The notes under the pieces were generated by a model. The model was given only the letters and a program-made list of their open reading frames with translations, had not been told where the DNA came from and did no database searches. Made by a program: the position numbers and the translations under genes. From Hymenobacter ruricola (GTDB lineage: Bacteria > Bacteroidota > Bacteroidia > Cytophagales > Hymenobacteraceae), in NCBI RefSeq assembly GCF_015694525.1, contig NZ_JADQDM010000001.1, positions 682,001-746,000 of the forward strand: a DNA stretch of 64,000 bases, read 5' to 3'. This document shows positions 19,148 through 28,500 of the stretch, piece after piece. The first letter of the stretch is position 1. Each line of letters begins with the position of its first letter.

Positions 19148-20299
19148 TTACTCCCGCACCACGCGCCGGGTGGCCGTGCCGCGGGCCGTGGTCACGGTGA
19201 GCAGGGCCACGCCGCGGAAGCCGCCAAACGCGTCGGCGCCGAGCGTGAGCACCTCGGCGGAAGTGCTGAAGCCGCGCCGGAACAGCTGCCGCCCCACCAA
19301 ATCGATGGCCGAAACGGTGAGCGGGCCGCTGCCCGCCGGCAGGCTGAGCGTGAGCGGAGTGCCCGCGGCCGACGGATTGGGATACGCATTCAGGGCCGCG
19401 TCGGTGGCCGCGTCGCGGGTGGCCAGGCGCACCGGGCGGCGGTAAATGTCGCGGTATTCCACGTTGGTGATGGTTTCCTGGCCGGCCAGTAGCGTGGTGG
19501 TGATGGTGAGCACCGGCACGTGCTGGGCGTTGGCCAGCCACTTGTATTCGCGGGTCACCGGCACATCAAAACCCTGGCTGATGGGGCCCACCGAAATGCT
19601 GTCGTGGTCCTCCAGGCGCGTCACCACGCGCACCGTCTGGAACGTGCCAAAGGGCGTGGTGAGGGTGCCCCAGGCGTCGGGCTTGTTCACGCGCTTGCGC
19701 TTCTGGCTGAGGTAGCCCACGGCCGCGGCCGCCGCCGGGGTGGTGAAGTAGGAATTGCTGGAATCGGCGGAACTGGCGAAGCTCAGCGGAAAGCGGTAGA
19801 TGACGTCCTGCTGGGCGTGGCTCGCGTAGGTGACCGGCACCGTCGCGCCTGACACCGTGCCCCCAAAGCCCACCGACCGAAAATCCTGCACCGCCGCCGC
19901 AGCGCCCGACAACGCGAAAAACTGGTAGGTATCGGTGAGCGGGACGAGGCCGCCCGCCGCCACCGGCAGTGCCTGCGGCGAAGCCACGGTGGCCCGGTTC
20001 GCGCCGCCGAACGGCCCAAAGGTGAGGCCGTAAACCAGCGGCGACGTGGCTATGGCGGTGCTGGCCGGCAGAAAGGTTTCGACGCGCTGCGTGGTGGGCG
20101 TTAGGCTGGCGTAGTTCCAGGTTTGGTTGGCGCCGCGCCGCGACAGGGGCGGCGCCGCGGCGGGCAGCACCGGGCTGGCCACGCTCAGCCGCAGGGTGTC
20201 GACGCCGGCCGTCAGGCTCGGCATGTCCGTTCGGTCGATGATGGGCGATTGGGCCAGCGCCGGCCCGGCCAGCAGCAAAAAGGGTAGGAGTCGGCGCAT
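19148..20299 (-). CDS. Secreted protein with T9SS C-terminal sorting domain
   Basis: A 383-residue protein starting at ATG 20297-20299, directly followed by signal peptide RRLLPFLLLAGPALAQ. The body is beta-rich without a family I recognise (NQTWNYASLTPTTQRVETF, GTFQTVRVVTRLEDHDS). The C-terminal 75 residues (LNAYPNPSAAGTPLTLSLP, VGRQLFRRGF, RGVALLTVTTARG) are a type A sorting domain, implying export through the type IX system and attachment to or release from the surface. It lies 78 bases after scoB. Confidence 0.85.
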   Translation of the reverse strand: MRRLLPFLLLAGPALAQSPIIDRTDMPSLTAGVDTLRLSVASPVLPAAAPPLSRRGANQTWNYASLTPTTQRVETFLPASTAIATSPLVYGLTFGPFGGANRATVASPQALPVAAGGLVPLTDTYQFFALSGAAAAVQDFRSVGFGGTVSGATVPVTYASHAQQDVIYRFPLSFASSADSSNSYFTTPAAAAAVGYLSQKRKRVNKPDAWGTLTTPFGTFQTVRVVTRLEDHDSISVGPISQGFDVPVTREYKWLANAQHVPVLTITTTLLAGQETITNVEYRDIYRRPVRLATRDAATDAALNAYPNPSAAGTPLTLSLPAGSGPLTVSAIDLVGRQLFRRGFSTSAEVLTLGADAFGGFRGVALLTVTTARGTATRRVVRE

Positions 20300-20377
20300 A
20301 AAATCAGCTAAATAAGTGACCACGAAGGTACGCGCAGAAGCACCGCAGATTGCTATATGAAACCGCCGCCGCCGTGT

Positions 20378-21037
20378 TTACACGCCTTGCATTTCGGGCA
20401 CCTCGCCTTCGGGCACCACCAGCTTGCCGGCGGTGGCGGCCTGGATTTGCTCCACGCTCACGCCGGGGGCGCGCTCGCGCAGCACAAAGCCGTCGGGCGT
20501 CACGTCGAGCACGGCCAGCTCGGTCACGATTTTCTTCACGCAGCGCAGGCCCGTGATGGGCAAGGTGCAGTCGGTGAGGAGTTTGCTGGAGCCGTCGCGG
20601 GCCACGTGCTGCATGGCCACGATGATGTTTTTGGCGGAGGCTACCAAATCCATGGCGCCGCCCATGCCCTTCACCATCTTGCCGGGGATTTTCCAGTTGG
20701 CAATGTCGCCGCGCTCGCTCACTTCCATGGCGCCGAGGATGGTGAGGTCCACGTGCTCGCCGCGAATCATGCCGAAGGAGTCGGCGGAGGAGAAGATGCT
20801 GGAGCCGGGTAGCGTGGTCACCGTCTGCTTGCCGGCGTTGATGAGGTCGGGGTCGACCTGGTCTTCGGTGGGGAAGGGGCCCATGCCGAGCAAGCCGTTT
20901 TCCGACTGCAGTTCCACGTTGATGCCGGCCGGAATGTAGTTGGCCACCAGCGTGGGAATGCCGATGCCGAGGTTGACGTAGGAGCCGTCTTTTACTTCCT
21001 GGGCGATGCGCCGGGCGATGCCGTGTTTGTCAAGCAT
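20378..21037 (-). CDS. scoB: 3-oxoacid CoA-transferase subunit B
   Basis: A 219-residue subunit starting at ATG 21035-21037 ([13 protein letters not shown]); the open frame upstream runs into a palindromic repeat and is not coding. [15 protein letters not shown] and [12 protein letters not shown] are the family B-subunit motifs, and the Glu of the latter is the catalytic residue that forms the CoA thioester. With subunit A the enzyme moves CoA from succinyl-CoA to acetoacetate or a similar acid. Its partner scoA is 2.3 kb away, separated by a serine hydrolase and two small membrane-protein genes, whereas the two subunits normally adjoin. Confidence 0.94.
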   Translation of the reverse strand: MLDKHGIARRIAQEVKDGSYVNLGIGIPTLVANYIPAGINVELQSENGLLGMGPFPTEDQVDPDLINAGKQTVTTLPGSSIFSSADSFGMIRGEHVDLTILGAMEVSERGDIANWKIPGKMVKGMGGAMDLVASAKNIIVAMQHVARDGSSKLLTDCTLPITGLRCVKKIVTELAVLDVTPDGFVLRERAPGVSVEQIQAATAGKLVVPEGEVPEMQGV

Positions 21038-21084
21038 GATGAGGGTTTCTGGGTGTTCGGGGTGGGAATGAAGTTTAAAAAGGC

Positions 21085-21173
21085 CGTCATGCAGAGCGCA
21101 GCGAAGCATCTTTACTGCTGTAGTAATTAATTGCATTGAGCAGTAAAGATGCTTCGCTGCGCTCTGCATGACG
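21085..21173. repeat. Family A palindromic repeat, perfect 35-bp arms
   Basis: Left arm 21085-21119 begins CGTCATGCAGAGCGCAGCGA; right arm 21139-21173 is its exact reverse complement; the loop of 19 bases is AT-rich. The same core (GTCATGC..GAGCGCAGCGAAGCATC) recurs elsewhere in the window. It sits between the serine hydrolase gene and scoB and could terminate or stabilise transcripts. Confidence 0.9.
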
Positions 21174-21192
21174 TTCTGCTTACATGACAGGC

Positions 21193-22635
21193 TTACGGCT
21201 TTTGCTCAGCAACAAACGACTGATAAACGGCCGTCTTAAACTTGCCCGCCAGGTCGCCGGCCGTGCCGCTGGGGTATTTCTGGGTGTAAATCAACGCCAC
21301 CAGTTTGGCTTTAGGGTCGACCCAATAGGTGGTGCCAAAAATGCCGCCCCACTCATACGAGCCTTCCGACAGGCCGAACGGCTGCCGGGCCGCACTCTGG
21401 GCCGTGGTGATGCTGAAGCCCAGGCCGAACTTGTTGCCGCCCTGGCTCACGTCGCCCATTTGGTTCTGGGTTATCAGGGCCACGGTGGCGGGCTTTAGCA
21501 ACTGGCGGCCGTTGTAGGAGCCGTTGTTCAGCATCATTTGCAGGAAGCGGGCATAGTCGTCGATGGTGGACGAGAGGCCCGCGCCGCCCGAGAAATAGGT
21601 GCCGCCCGATGCTTTCGGATAGTTTGGATACATGCCGTCATGCGGCTCCATGAACACGGTTTGGTGCGCGGCGTTTTCGGTGTAGAGTTCAGCCAGCCGG
21701 TTCTGTTTGTCGGCGGGCAGGTAAAACCAAGTGTCTTTCATGCCCAGCGGCTCAAACAGGCGCGTGCGCAGGTACTGGTCCAGCGGCTGGCCCGAAAGCA
21801 CCTCAATCAGCCGGCCCAGCACGTCCACGCTCAGCCCGTAGGTGAACCGCTCGCCGGGCTGGTGCATCAGCGGCAGGGTGCCCAGCGCATCCATGGACTT
21901 GGCGAGCGAGCCCGCCGGCGTGCCGATGCCGCTCGGAATATGCGCTTTGGCGTAGATGGCGCGGGCTTCCTTCGTCCCAATCACGGGGTAGCTGATGCCC
22001 GAGGTGTGGGTGAACAGCTGCCGGATGGTGATTTCGCTTTTGGCTGGCACCGTGGTGTAAGTCGTGTCCTTCTCGTTGAACGTGGCCAGCACTTTCGGGT
22101 TTTTGAACGCCGGCAAGTACCTTGAAATGGGGTCGTCGAGCTGGAATTTGCCTTCGTCGTACAGCAGCATCAACCCAATGCTGGTAATGGCCTTGGTTTG
22201 GGAAGCAATGCGGACGATGGCGTCGGTGCGCAGGGGCGTTTGCTGCACGAAATCGTCGTAGCCTACGGCTTTGCGGTACAGCACCTTGCCGTCGCGCATC
22301 ACCAGGGCAATGGCGCCGGGCACGCGCTTGTTGGGGCGGAGCAGCACTTTGCCGCTGCCATCGTTCAGCACTTTTGCCAGCGGGCCCGTGCCGGGCTGGT
22401 CGGCGGTGTATTCCTGCAGCAGTTGGTCGATGCGCTGGGCTTCGGCCGGGTCCACGGTGGGCGGGGCGGCGGCCAGCAGCCTGGCCCGCGTGCCCGGGCC
22501 TCCGATGGCGGGCAGCAACGTGCTTTTGATGGCCGGGCGGGGCGGCGCTTTTCGGGCGGGCGCGGCCACCTGGGCTGCGGCGCCGTAGCCACTCAGCAGC
22601 AGAAGCAGGGCGAAAGATTTTTTGGGTAGAAGCAT
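21193..22635 (-). CDS. Serine hydrolase of the beta-lactamase (class C/PBP4) fold, secreted
   Basis: A 480-residue protein with a signal peptide ([16 protein letters not shown]). The catalytic Ser-x-x-Lys is SQTK in [14 protein letters not shown], and the second motif Tyr lies in [16 protein letters not shown]. Conserved flanking stretches are [15 protein letters not shown] and [20 protein letters not shown]. Such proteins are DD-peptidases, esterases or beta-lactamase-like enzymes acting in the periplasm; sequence alone does not show which. It begins 15 bases after the small membrane-protein gene and is probably cotranscribed. Confidence 0.9.
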   Translation of the reverse strand: MLLPKKSFALLLLLSGYGAAAQVAAPARKAPPRPAIKSTLLPAIGGPGTRARLLAAAPPTVDPAEAQRIDQLLQEYTADQPGTGPLAKVLNDGSGKVLLRPNKRVPGAIALVMRDGKVLYRKAVGYDDFVQQTPLRTDAIVRIASQTKAITSIGLMLLYDEGKFQLDDPISRYLPAFKNPKVLATFNEKDTTYTTVPAKSEITIRQLFTHTSGISYPVIGTKEARAIYAKAHIPSGIGTPAGSLAKSMDALGTLPLMHQPGERFTYGLSVDVLGRLIEVLSGQPLDQYLRTRLFEPLGMKDTWFYLPADKQNRLAELYTENAAHQTVFMEPHDGMYPNYPKASGGTYFSGGAGLSSTIDDYARFLQMMLNNGSYNGRQLLKPATVALITQNQMGDVSQGGNKFGLGFSITTAQSAARQPFGLSEGSYEWGGIFGTTYWVDPKAKLVALIYTQKYPSGTAGDLAGKFKTAVYQSFVAEQKP

Positions 22636-22650
22636 AACGAATTTAACCAG

Positions 22651-22902
22651 CTAGCGGCCCACCGGGCCAGGAGAAGAAACGGGCGCCCGCCGGGCGGCGG
22701 CCAGGCGGCGCAGCTGAAACCACTGCACCAGGTGCACGCCCACCAACAAAGCCAGCACCCCGGGAATGAGCAGCAATAGTACCCAGGCATTGGCTTCGTT
22801 GTAGGAAGTATGCGTGCGGTTGCCCAGGTTCACCATGAAATCGGTGCAGTACCAGAACGCAAAACGCACCAACCGGGCGCCCACTGCCAGCAAATTATTC
22901 AC
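22651..22902 (-). CDS. Small membrane protein of unknown function
   Basis: An 83-residue protein starting at GTG 22900-22902, which overlaps the end of the upstream 126-residue gene by eight bases. One clear transmembrane helix (WVLLLLIPGVLALLVGVHLV) is followed by a basic Arg/Ala-rich tail. No family was recognised. The overlap and the shared context suggest that it and its upstream neighbour work together, possibly as a two-part membrane protein. Confidence 0.55.
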   Translation of the reverse strand: MNNLLAVGARLVRFAFWYCTDFMVNLGNRTHTSYNEANAWVLLLLIPGVLALLVGVHLVQWFQLRRLAAARRAPVSSPGPVGR

Positions 22903-23275
22903 GGCGCAGGGACTTTAGTTGCCGAATCAGCACCGCGTTGCGCAGCGCCCCATACGTGAGCCACAGCAGCAGCAGCGGAATCAGCACGAGGTAAAAGGCG
23001 ATGTTGACCGTGGCGTACCACTGCCGCCCGCCGCCCATCAGGCCCTGCACCGTCGCGTTATAGACTGGGCGCAGCCGGAAATAAGCCGGACTGTTGGCCG
23101 GCGTGGCGTGCGGGCAGTTGTGGGCCTCGCAGTAGCGCGAGCAGCGGCCGGCCAGCCGGGCCGTAGTAGGCGCCGGGCTGGTTTCGTTGAGGTATACCCC
23201 AAACGCCACCGGCACCAATGCCATCAGCAGCACCACTAGCCCCAGCACCAAACGGATACGCAGCGCAACTCGCAT
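22895..23275 (-). CDS. Small two-helix membrane protein of unknown function
   Basis: A 126-residue protein starting at ATG 23273-23275. Helix 1 is LVLGLVVLLMALVPVAFGVY and helix 2 lies near residues 90-112 (FYLVLIPLLLLWLTYG). The loop between them holds Cys and His residues (RCSRYCEAHNCPHA), perhaps for disulfides or metal outside the membrane. It lies 21 bases after scoA and overlaps the next gene, so it sits inside the scoA-scoB interval. No function is known. Confidence 0.6.
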   Translation of the reverse strand: MRVALRIRLVLGLVVLLMALVPVAFGVYLNETSPAPTTARLAGRCSRYCEAHNCPHATPANSPAYFRLRPVYNATVQGLMGGGRQWYATVNIAFYLVLIPLLLLWLTYGALRNAVLIRQLKSLRRE

Positions 23276-23296
23276 AACTCAGGCCGCTGGTTGGTT

Positions 23297-23998
23297 CTAC
23301 AAAGCGGCCCGCACCGTGCGTTGCTCGATGCGCTTCTCGTAGCGCTCGCCCTGGTAGATGCGCTGCACGAAAATGCCCGGCGTGTGAATCTGGTTGGGGT
23401 CGAGTTCGCCGGCGGGCACCAGCTCTTCCACTTCGGCCACCGTGATTTTGCCGGCCGTGGCCATCATCGGGTTGAAGTTGCGGGCCGTGCCCTTGTAGAC
23501 GAGGTTGCCGGCCGTGTCGCCTTTCCACGCTTTCACGAAGGCGAAATCGGCGTGCAGGGCGGTTTCGAGCAGGTACATTTTGCCGTTGAACTCGCGGCTT
23601 TCCTTGCCTTCCCCCACCTCCGTGCCGTAGCCGGCCGGCGTGTAAAAGGCCGGAATGCCCGCGCCGCCGGCCCGGCAGCGCTCGGCCAAGGTGCCCTGCG
23701 GAATGAGCTCGACTTCCAATTCACCGCTCAGCAGCTGGCGCTCAAACTCAGCATTTTCGCCCACGTAGCTCGAAATCATCTTGCGCACCTGCTTGGTTTG
23801 CAGCAGCAGGCCGATGCCGAAATCATCGACGCCGGCGTTGTTCGAGATGCAGGTCAGGTTTTTGACGCCGAGGCGCAGGATTTCCTGAATCGAGTTTTCG
23901 GGGATGCCGCACAGGCCGAAGCCGCCGAGCATCAAAGTCATGCCATCGGCCAGGCCCTGCAGGGCTTCCTGGGCATTCGAGACGGTTTTATCTATCAT
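23297..23998 (-). CDS. scoA: 3-oxoacid CoA-transferase subunit A
   Basis: A 233-residue subunit with the family signature [15 protein letters not shown] at residues 23-37 and the CoA-transferase motif [16 protein letters not shown]. With ScoB it makes the heterodimer that activates acetoacetate with CoA from succinyl-CoA. Its ATG overlaps the stop of the carboxypeptidase-regulatory-like gene by four bases (ATGA). The scoB gene follows only after two small membrane proteins and a serine hydrolase. Confidence 0.94.
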   Translation of the reverse strand: MIDKTVSNAQEALQGLADGMTLMLGGFGLCGIPENSIQEILRLGVKNLTCISNNAGVDDFGIGLLLQTKQVRKMISSYVGENAEFERQLLSGELEVELIPQGTLAERCRAGGAGIPAFYTPAGYGTEVGEGKESREFNGKMYLLETALHADFAFVKAWKGDTAGNLVYKGTARNFNPMMATAGKITVAEVEELVPAGELDPNQIHTPGIFVQRIYQGERYEKRIEQRTVRAAL

Positions 23999-25230
23999 GG
24001 GGTGGGTTGGGAAGGGGCGGCCGCCGGGGCCGGCGGCCGGTAATTGACGGGTAAAAATTCACCCATTTTTTCGAACCCCCAGTATTCGTCGGTGAATACG
24101 CCCAGCGGGTTCGTCAGTTGGCCGTTGGGCTGAATCTCAATTTCAGGCTCCAGCAGGATAAGCTGCGACACCTGCCGGTCGCTCGGCGGCAAGGGCGCGT
24201 TGGTGGGCAGCGCCGTGCGAAGCTGGTAAAGCGGGTCGGGCCCCTCGCGCAGGTAGCTCACCTGCAGGTTGTCGACGAAGCGCAGGTAAACGTGCTGGCC
24301 ATCGGCCGACACGCGGCGCAGGCTGTCCAGCGGCCGGGGCCTGGTGTAGAGCATCGAAAAAGCCTGCGGCACCCGGGCCCAGCGCGCCAGCGAGTCCTGG
24401 TCGGCGCGCGAAAAGACGGTGCCCATGCGCTCGTTGCGCAGCTGGCGGGCCAGGCTGTCGGCCCGCGCAAAGCGCCGGTTGGGAATGATGCGCAGCCGCT
24501 GGGCCAGGAAGCCGCCGGCGGTGAGGTCGCCGTCGCGCACGCTTTGCAAAAAGTGGGTGAGCGAGCCGTGGTAGGCCTTCGCGCGGTTGGCAGTCCAGCG
24601 GCGCTGCTGGCGGGCGCTGCCGCTCATTTCCTCAAACACCGGCTGCCCGTAGAAGCTGACCACGTGTTGGTTAAAATTGGTGACGAAGCGCAACCCGTAG
24701 TACTTGATGCGGTAGCCCAGCGCCTGATTATCCACCTGCACGAACTTGTAGGAAGAGGCCGTCAGTTCGTTGGCGTCCGCATTAAAATCGACCAGCACAT
24801 CGTCTGGATTCCGAATGCGGCACTGCGCCGAAAACGTGCTGCGGCCCAAAAACAGCTCCACAAATTTCTGGTAGTCGTCGGCGCGGTGCGGGTTGGGGCG
24901 CACCACCACTTCGCCCAGCCGGTTGGCCGTCGGGCCCAGCCGCAGCGTCACTTCCTGCGGGGCGGCGCCCACGGTCACGGGCTGCTTGGCCAGGCGGTAG
25001 CCCACGTAGGAGCCCACCACGTCGTAGCTGCCGGCCGGTACGCTTTTGAACACGAAGGTGCCCTGCTCGGTGGTCGTCACGCCCAGGGTCGTGTTGGCCA
25101 GAAACACGCTGGCAAAGGCCAGCGGCTGGTGCGTCACCGAGTCCTGCACCACGCCGCTCAGGCTGCCCTGGGCCCGGGCCAACCCTGGCGCTAACACCAA
25201 ACTAAGCAGAAGCAGCAGGTACCGACGCAT
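23995..25230 (-). CDS. Exported protein with carboxypeptidase-regulatory-like domain, copy 2
   Basis: A 411-residue protein with signal peptide ([17 protein letters not shown]) and an N-terminal CarboxypepD_reg-like beta-sandwich ([35 protein letters not shown]). About 300 further residues resemble the next gene upstream closely ([44 protein letters not shown]), so the two are tandem duplicates. The domain is familiar from the N-terminus of SusC-type receptors, but no beta-barrel follows. It shares one base with the upstream stop (TAATG) and overlaps scoA, so the three genes are tightly linked. Confidence 0.85.
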   Translation of the reverse strand: MRRYLLLLLSLVLAPGLARAQGSLSGVVQDSVTHQPLAFASVFLANTTLGVTTTEQGTFVFKSVPAGSYDVVGSYVGYRLAKQPVTVGAAPQEVTLRLGPTANRLGEVVVRPNPHRADDYQKFVELFLGRSTFSAQCRIRNPDDVLVDFNADANELTASSYKFVQVDNQALGYRIKYYGLRFVTNFNQHVVSFYGQPVFEEMSGSARQQRRWTANRAKAYHGSLTHFLQSVRDGDLTAGGFLAQRLRIIPNRRFARADSLARQLRNERMGTVFSRADQDSLARWARVPQAFSMLYTRPRPLDSLRRVSADGQHVYLRFVDNLQVSYLREGPDPLYQLRTALPTNAPLPPSDRQVSQLILLEPEIEIQPNGQLTNPLGVFTDEYWGFEKMGEFLPVNYRPPAPAAAPSQPTP

Positions 25231-26480
25231 TAGGGGCGGGCGGGGCCGGCGGCGGGCGGCAGGCTGCCCGGCACGTAATCAACCGGCAGAAACTCTCCGA
25301 TTTTCTCGAAGCCCCAGTACTCGCCGTTGAACACATCCAGCGGGTTCAGCAGCGTGCCGTTGGCCTGGAACTGGGCCTCGCGCCCCTGCAGCTTCAGGCG
25401 CGACACCTGCCGCGGGCCGGTCGGAAAAGGCGGTTTCGGGTAGCCCAGCGGCGACATCGGCCGCTTATACAGCGGGTCGGGCGCCTCGCCGAAGTAGGCC
25501 ACCTGCAGCTCCCCGTTGAAGCGCAGAAACGTGCGCTTGCCGTTGGGCGACACCCGCCGGATGCTGTCGATGGGCAGCGGCTGCTGGTTGAGCGTGGCCA
25601 GCATGGGCGCCAGGCCGTCCCACTGGTCCAGCGAGTCCTGCTCGGCGGCGGTGTAAGCGCCGTCGGGCTTGCCGGCCACCAGGGCCTTGCGCTGCTCCTC
25701 GGCGCGCAGGTATTTGGGGTTTTCAAACACCCGAATCTGCTGGGTATAAAATCCTTCGGCCTTGAGGCGGTCGTTGTACACGCTCCGCAGAAAGTGCATG
25801 AACGAGCCTTTGTAGGCCGTGAGGCGGTTGGCGGCCCAGAGCTTGCGCTGGCGCTCGTCTTTGGGCTTCAGCTCCTCAAACACCGGCTGGCCGTAATAGA
25901 ACACCGAATGGTCGTTGTCGCTGAAAGAGAACTGCAGGCCGTAGTACTTCAGGCGGTAGCCCAGGGCTTCGTTGTCAATCTGCAAAAAGCCCTTCGTCTG
26001 GGCCGTCAGCTCCTTGGTCGAGTCGTCGTAGAGCACCTGCACGTCGTCGGGGTTGCTGATGCGGCACTGGGCCGAAAACGTGCTGCCGCCCAAAAACAGC
26101 CGCGAGAATTTCTGATACTCCTCGGGCTTGTTCGGGGCCGGCTTCACCACCACTTCGCCCAGCTGGTTGCCGTTCGAAGCCAGCTTGAGGTTCACTTCCT
26201 GGGACTCTTTGCCCACGGTGATGTTCTGCTTGGCCAGGCGGTAGCCCACGTAGGAGCCCACGATATCGTAGGTGCCGGCCGGCACTTTCGGAAACACGAA
26301 CGTGCCCTGCTCCGTGGTCGTCACGCCCAAGGTGGTATTGGCCAGAAACACGCTGGCAAACGACAGGGGCTCATTCGTGGCCGAGTCGCGCACCACGCCC
26401 GTGAGCTTGCCCTGAGCCTGCGCTGCTTGGCCAGTGAATAGCAAAAAGCAGCTTATTATTAATAAGCGGAAATAACTCAT
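25230..26480 (-). CDS. Exported protein with carboxypeptidase-regulatory-like domain, copy 1
   Basis: A 416-residue paralogue of the downstream gene. It starts at ATG 26478-26480 (MSYFRLLIISCFLLF), although an ATG four codons earlier is also possible. Signal peptide, regulatory-like domain ([35 protein letters not shown]) and the C-terminal block NGEYWGFEKIGEFLPVDYV match copy 2. The role is unknown; an outer-membrane or surface location is likely from the signal peptide and fold. It begins about 33 bases beyond ribF. Confidence 0.85.
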   Translation of the reverse strand: MSYFRLLIISCFLLFTGQAAQAQGKLTGVVRDSATNEPLSFASVFLANTTLGVTTTEQGTFVFPKVPAGTYDIVGSYVGYRLAKQNITVGKESQEVNLKLASNGNQLGEVVVKPAPNKPEEYQKFSRLFLGGSTFSAQCRISNPDDVQVLYDDSTKELTAQTKGFLQIDNEALGYRLKYYGLQFSFSDNDHSVFYYGQPVFEELKPKDERQRKLWAANRLTAYKGSFMHFLRSVYNDRLKAEGFYTQQIRVFENPKYLRAEEQRKALVAGKPDGAYTAAEQDSLDQWDGLAPMLATLNQQPLPIDSIRRVSPNGKRTFLRFNGELQVAYFGEAPDPLYKRPMSPLGYPKPPFPTGPRQVSRLKLQGREAQFQANGTLLNPLDVFNGEYWGFEKIGEFLPVDYVPGSLPPAAGPARP

Positions 26481-26513
26481 AGTGAAAGACATGAACTAAA
26501 ATAAACAAGAAGC

Positions 26514-27461
26514 CTACGCCAGCGCCGCGCGCGTGGCCTGGGCATCCAACGCCAGCTGGGCCGTTAGCGCGTCCAGGCCGTCGTATTTTTCTTCGGCCCG
26601 CAGCCAGGCCACGAACTCCAGCGTCAGCAGCTGGTCGTACAAATCGCCGCTGAAGTCGAGCAGGTTCACCTCAATGGTCTGGGCCAAATCGTTGCCAATG
26701 GTGGGCCGCACCCCAATGCTGAGCATGGCCGGGTGCCGCGGGCCCGCCGCCGTGGTGGCCCACACCGCGTAAATGCCGCGCGCCGGCACCAGCTTCAGCG
26801 GCTCGGTGGTGGCGAGGTTGGCGGTGGGGTAGCCTATCGTGCGGCCCAGCTTTTGGCCGTGCACCACCCGGCCCGTGAGCGGGTAGGGGTAGCCGAGGTA
26901 GCGGTTGGCGGTGGCCACGTCGCCCTGCCGCAGGGCGTGGCGAATGCGCGTGCTGCTCACGCCCACGGCGTCCACGTCCTCGCGCGGAATTTCTTCCACC
27001 GTCAGGCCGTAGCGGTCAGCGTTTTGGCTCAGATAGTCGAAGCCGCCTTCCCGGTTTTTGCCAAAGCGGTGGTCGTAGCCGATGACGAGCTGCCGGGCGC
27101 CCACGGTCTTCAGCAGCAGGTGCTGGATGTATTCTTCCGATGTCCACTGCGCAAACTCCCGGGTGAAGGGCACGATGAGCAGATAATCAACGCCAAATTC
27201 AGCCAGCTTCTCTATGCGCTCTTCCAACGTGTTGAGCAGCTGCAGTTCCAGCAGCTCGGGGTGGGAGGGCGGTGGGCCCAGCACCAGCCGCGGGTGCGGC
27301 CAGTAAGTAATGACCACCGACGGCCCGCCGCTGGCCTGCGCCACCTCGCGCAGCCGCCCCAAAATGCGCTGGTGCCCCAGGTGCACGCCATCGAAGGTGC
27401 CGCTGGTGACAACGGCATTGCCAAGAAACGGAAACTGGGCCGGGTCGCGGATGACGTGCAT
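26514..27461 (-). CDS. ribF: Bifunctional riboflavin kinase / FAD synthetase
   Basis: A 315-residue enzyme that phosphorylates riboflavin to FMN and adenylylates FMN to FAD. It starts at ATG 27459-27461 (MHVIRDPAQFP). The N-terminal nucleotidyltransferase motif GTFDGVHLGH is at residues 21-30 and GYDHRFGKNREG follows. The C-terminal kinase motif is GQKLGRTIGYPTANL. The longer open frame upstream runs through a palindromic repeat and into truB in another frame and was rejected. It belongs to the ftsX-DUF3098-uppP-truB-ribF group. Confidence 0.96.
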   Translation of the reverse strand: MHVIRDPAQFPFLGNAVVTSGTFDGVHLGHQRILGRLREVAQASGGPSVVITYWPHPRLVLGPPPSHPELLELQLLNTLEERIEKLAEFGVDYLLIVPFTREFAQWTSEEYIQHLLLKTVGARQLVIGYDHRFGKNREGGFDYLSQNADRYGLTVEEIPREDVDAVGVSSTRIRHALRQGDVATANRYLGYPYPLTGRVVHGQKLGRTIGYPTANLATTEPLKLVPARGIYAVWATTAAGPRHPAMLSIGVRPTIGNDLAQTIEVNLLDFSGDLYDQLLTLEFVAWLRAEEKYDGLDALTAQLALDAQATRAALA

Positions 27462-27533
27462 TGAAAGCGCCGGAGAAGCGAAAAGGTGAAGTGAAACTGT
27501 GCCGCGAAGGTAACGGGCGTTGGTTTGAACAGC

Positions 27534-27649
27534 GTAGAGGCGCAATATTTTGCGTCTCGTCGTCCGCGCCACCTGGGGGCGTTCGGCTTCCGTGTAGGCG
27601 TCGTTCAACGACTCGTTCAACGACGAGACGCAACATGTTGCGTCTCTAC
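27534..27649. repeat. Family D palindromic repeat (GTAGAGACGCAA... type)
   Basis: A left arm GTAGAGGCGCAATATTTTGC at 27534 and a right arm ending GTTGCGTCTCTAC at 27649 are nearly complementary over about 30 bases. Each arm is itself palindromic (CGCAATATTTTGCG, GCAACATGTTGC). It fills the truB-ribF gap, and its right edge supplies the stop codon of truB. Confidence 0.85.
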
Positions 27650-28500
27650 TCCGGCGCTTCCGTCGGCCCAGCGTCAGCGGCAGTACCTGCTGCTGCTTGA
27701 TGCTCCTTGGCAGCCAAAGCATCGGCTTGCAAAGCGGCAAAATATTGCAAGCCAGCGCGGTTGGGCGCCGTTTTGGGCCGCTCCCGGCGCGGGATGTCGC
27801 TTTCACCCTCGGGCCGCGGCGGGCGCAGGGCCTGAATGGCTTCCAGCGAAAACGCATCTTCGACCCGAAACTCGCCGATGCGCGTGCGCACCAGCCGCGT
27901 GAGGTGGGCGCCGCAGCCCAGCGCCACGCCAAAATCGCGCGCCAGGCTGCGCACATACGTGCCCTTGGAGCACACGATGCGAAAATCCACTTCCGGCAGC
28001 GCAATGCGCGTCAGCTCGAAAGCCTTGATTTCGACGGTTTTCGATTTGATTTCGGCGTCCAGGCCCTGGCGGGCAATTTCGTAGGCGCGCTTGCCGTCGA
28101 TTTTTACGGCCGAAAACAGCGGCGGCGTTTGTTGGATGAGGCCGAGGAAGGGCGTCACGGCGGCCCGAATCTGCTCCTCGGTGAGGTGGGCGTAGGGGCG
28201 GGCCATGTCCACGGCCGTTTCCAGGTCGAAGCTGGGCGTGGTTTCGCCGAGGCGGAAGGTGCCGGTGTACTCCTTTTCCTGGGCCTGAATCTGGTCGATT
28301 TCCTTGGTTTTCCGGCCGGTGCAGAGGATGAGCAGGCCGGTGGCCAGGGGGTCGAGGGTGCCGGCGTGGCCGATTTTCTTGATGCGCAGGGCGTTTTTCA
28401 CCTTGCGCACCACGTCGAAGGAAGTCCAGGTCAGGGGCTTGTCCAGAAGCAGGACTTCGCCCGTTTCAAAATCGAAATCGGCCAGGCTTTTGGTACTCAT
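27646..28500 (-). CDS. truB: tRNA pseudouridine(55) synthase
   Basis: A 284-residue enzyme that makes pseudouridine 55 in the T loop of tRNAs. It starts at ATG 28498-28500, overlapping the uppP stop by four bases. The N-terminal [14 protein letters not shown] and [19 protein letters not shown] motifs are typical, with catalytic Asp in the latter. [28 protein letters not shown] marks the end of the core in two adjoining blocks. The last 40 or so residues are a low-complexity Ala/Pro/Glu tail whose TAG stop lies inside a palindromic repeat, suggesting that the repeat shaped the C-terminus. Confidence 0.96.
   Translation of the reverse strand: MSTKSLADFDFETGEVLLLDKPLTWTSFDVVRKVKNALRIKKIGHAGTLDPLATGLLILCTGRKTKEIDQIQAQEKEYTGTFRLGETTPSFDLETAVDMARPYAHLTEEQIRAAVTPFLGLIQQTPPLFSAVKIDGKRAYEIARQGLDAEIKSKTVEIKAFELTRIALPEVDFRIVCSKGTYVRSLARDFGVALGCGAHLTRLVRTRIGEFRVEDAFSLEAIQALRPPRPEGESDIPRRERPKTAPNRAGLQYFAALQADALAAKEHQAAAGTAADAGPTEAPE

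Noticed and set aside
21038..21169. Extended N-terminus of ScoB
   Set aside because: It is encoded by the family A palindrome and lacks similarity to the family N-terminus.
27462..28004. Upstream extension of the ribF frame
   Set aside because: It passes through a palindromic repeat and into truB in a different frame; the family start MHVIRDP is at 27461.
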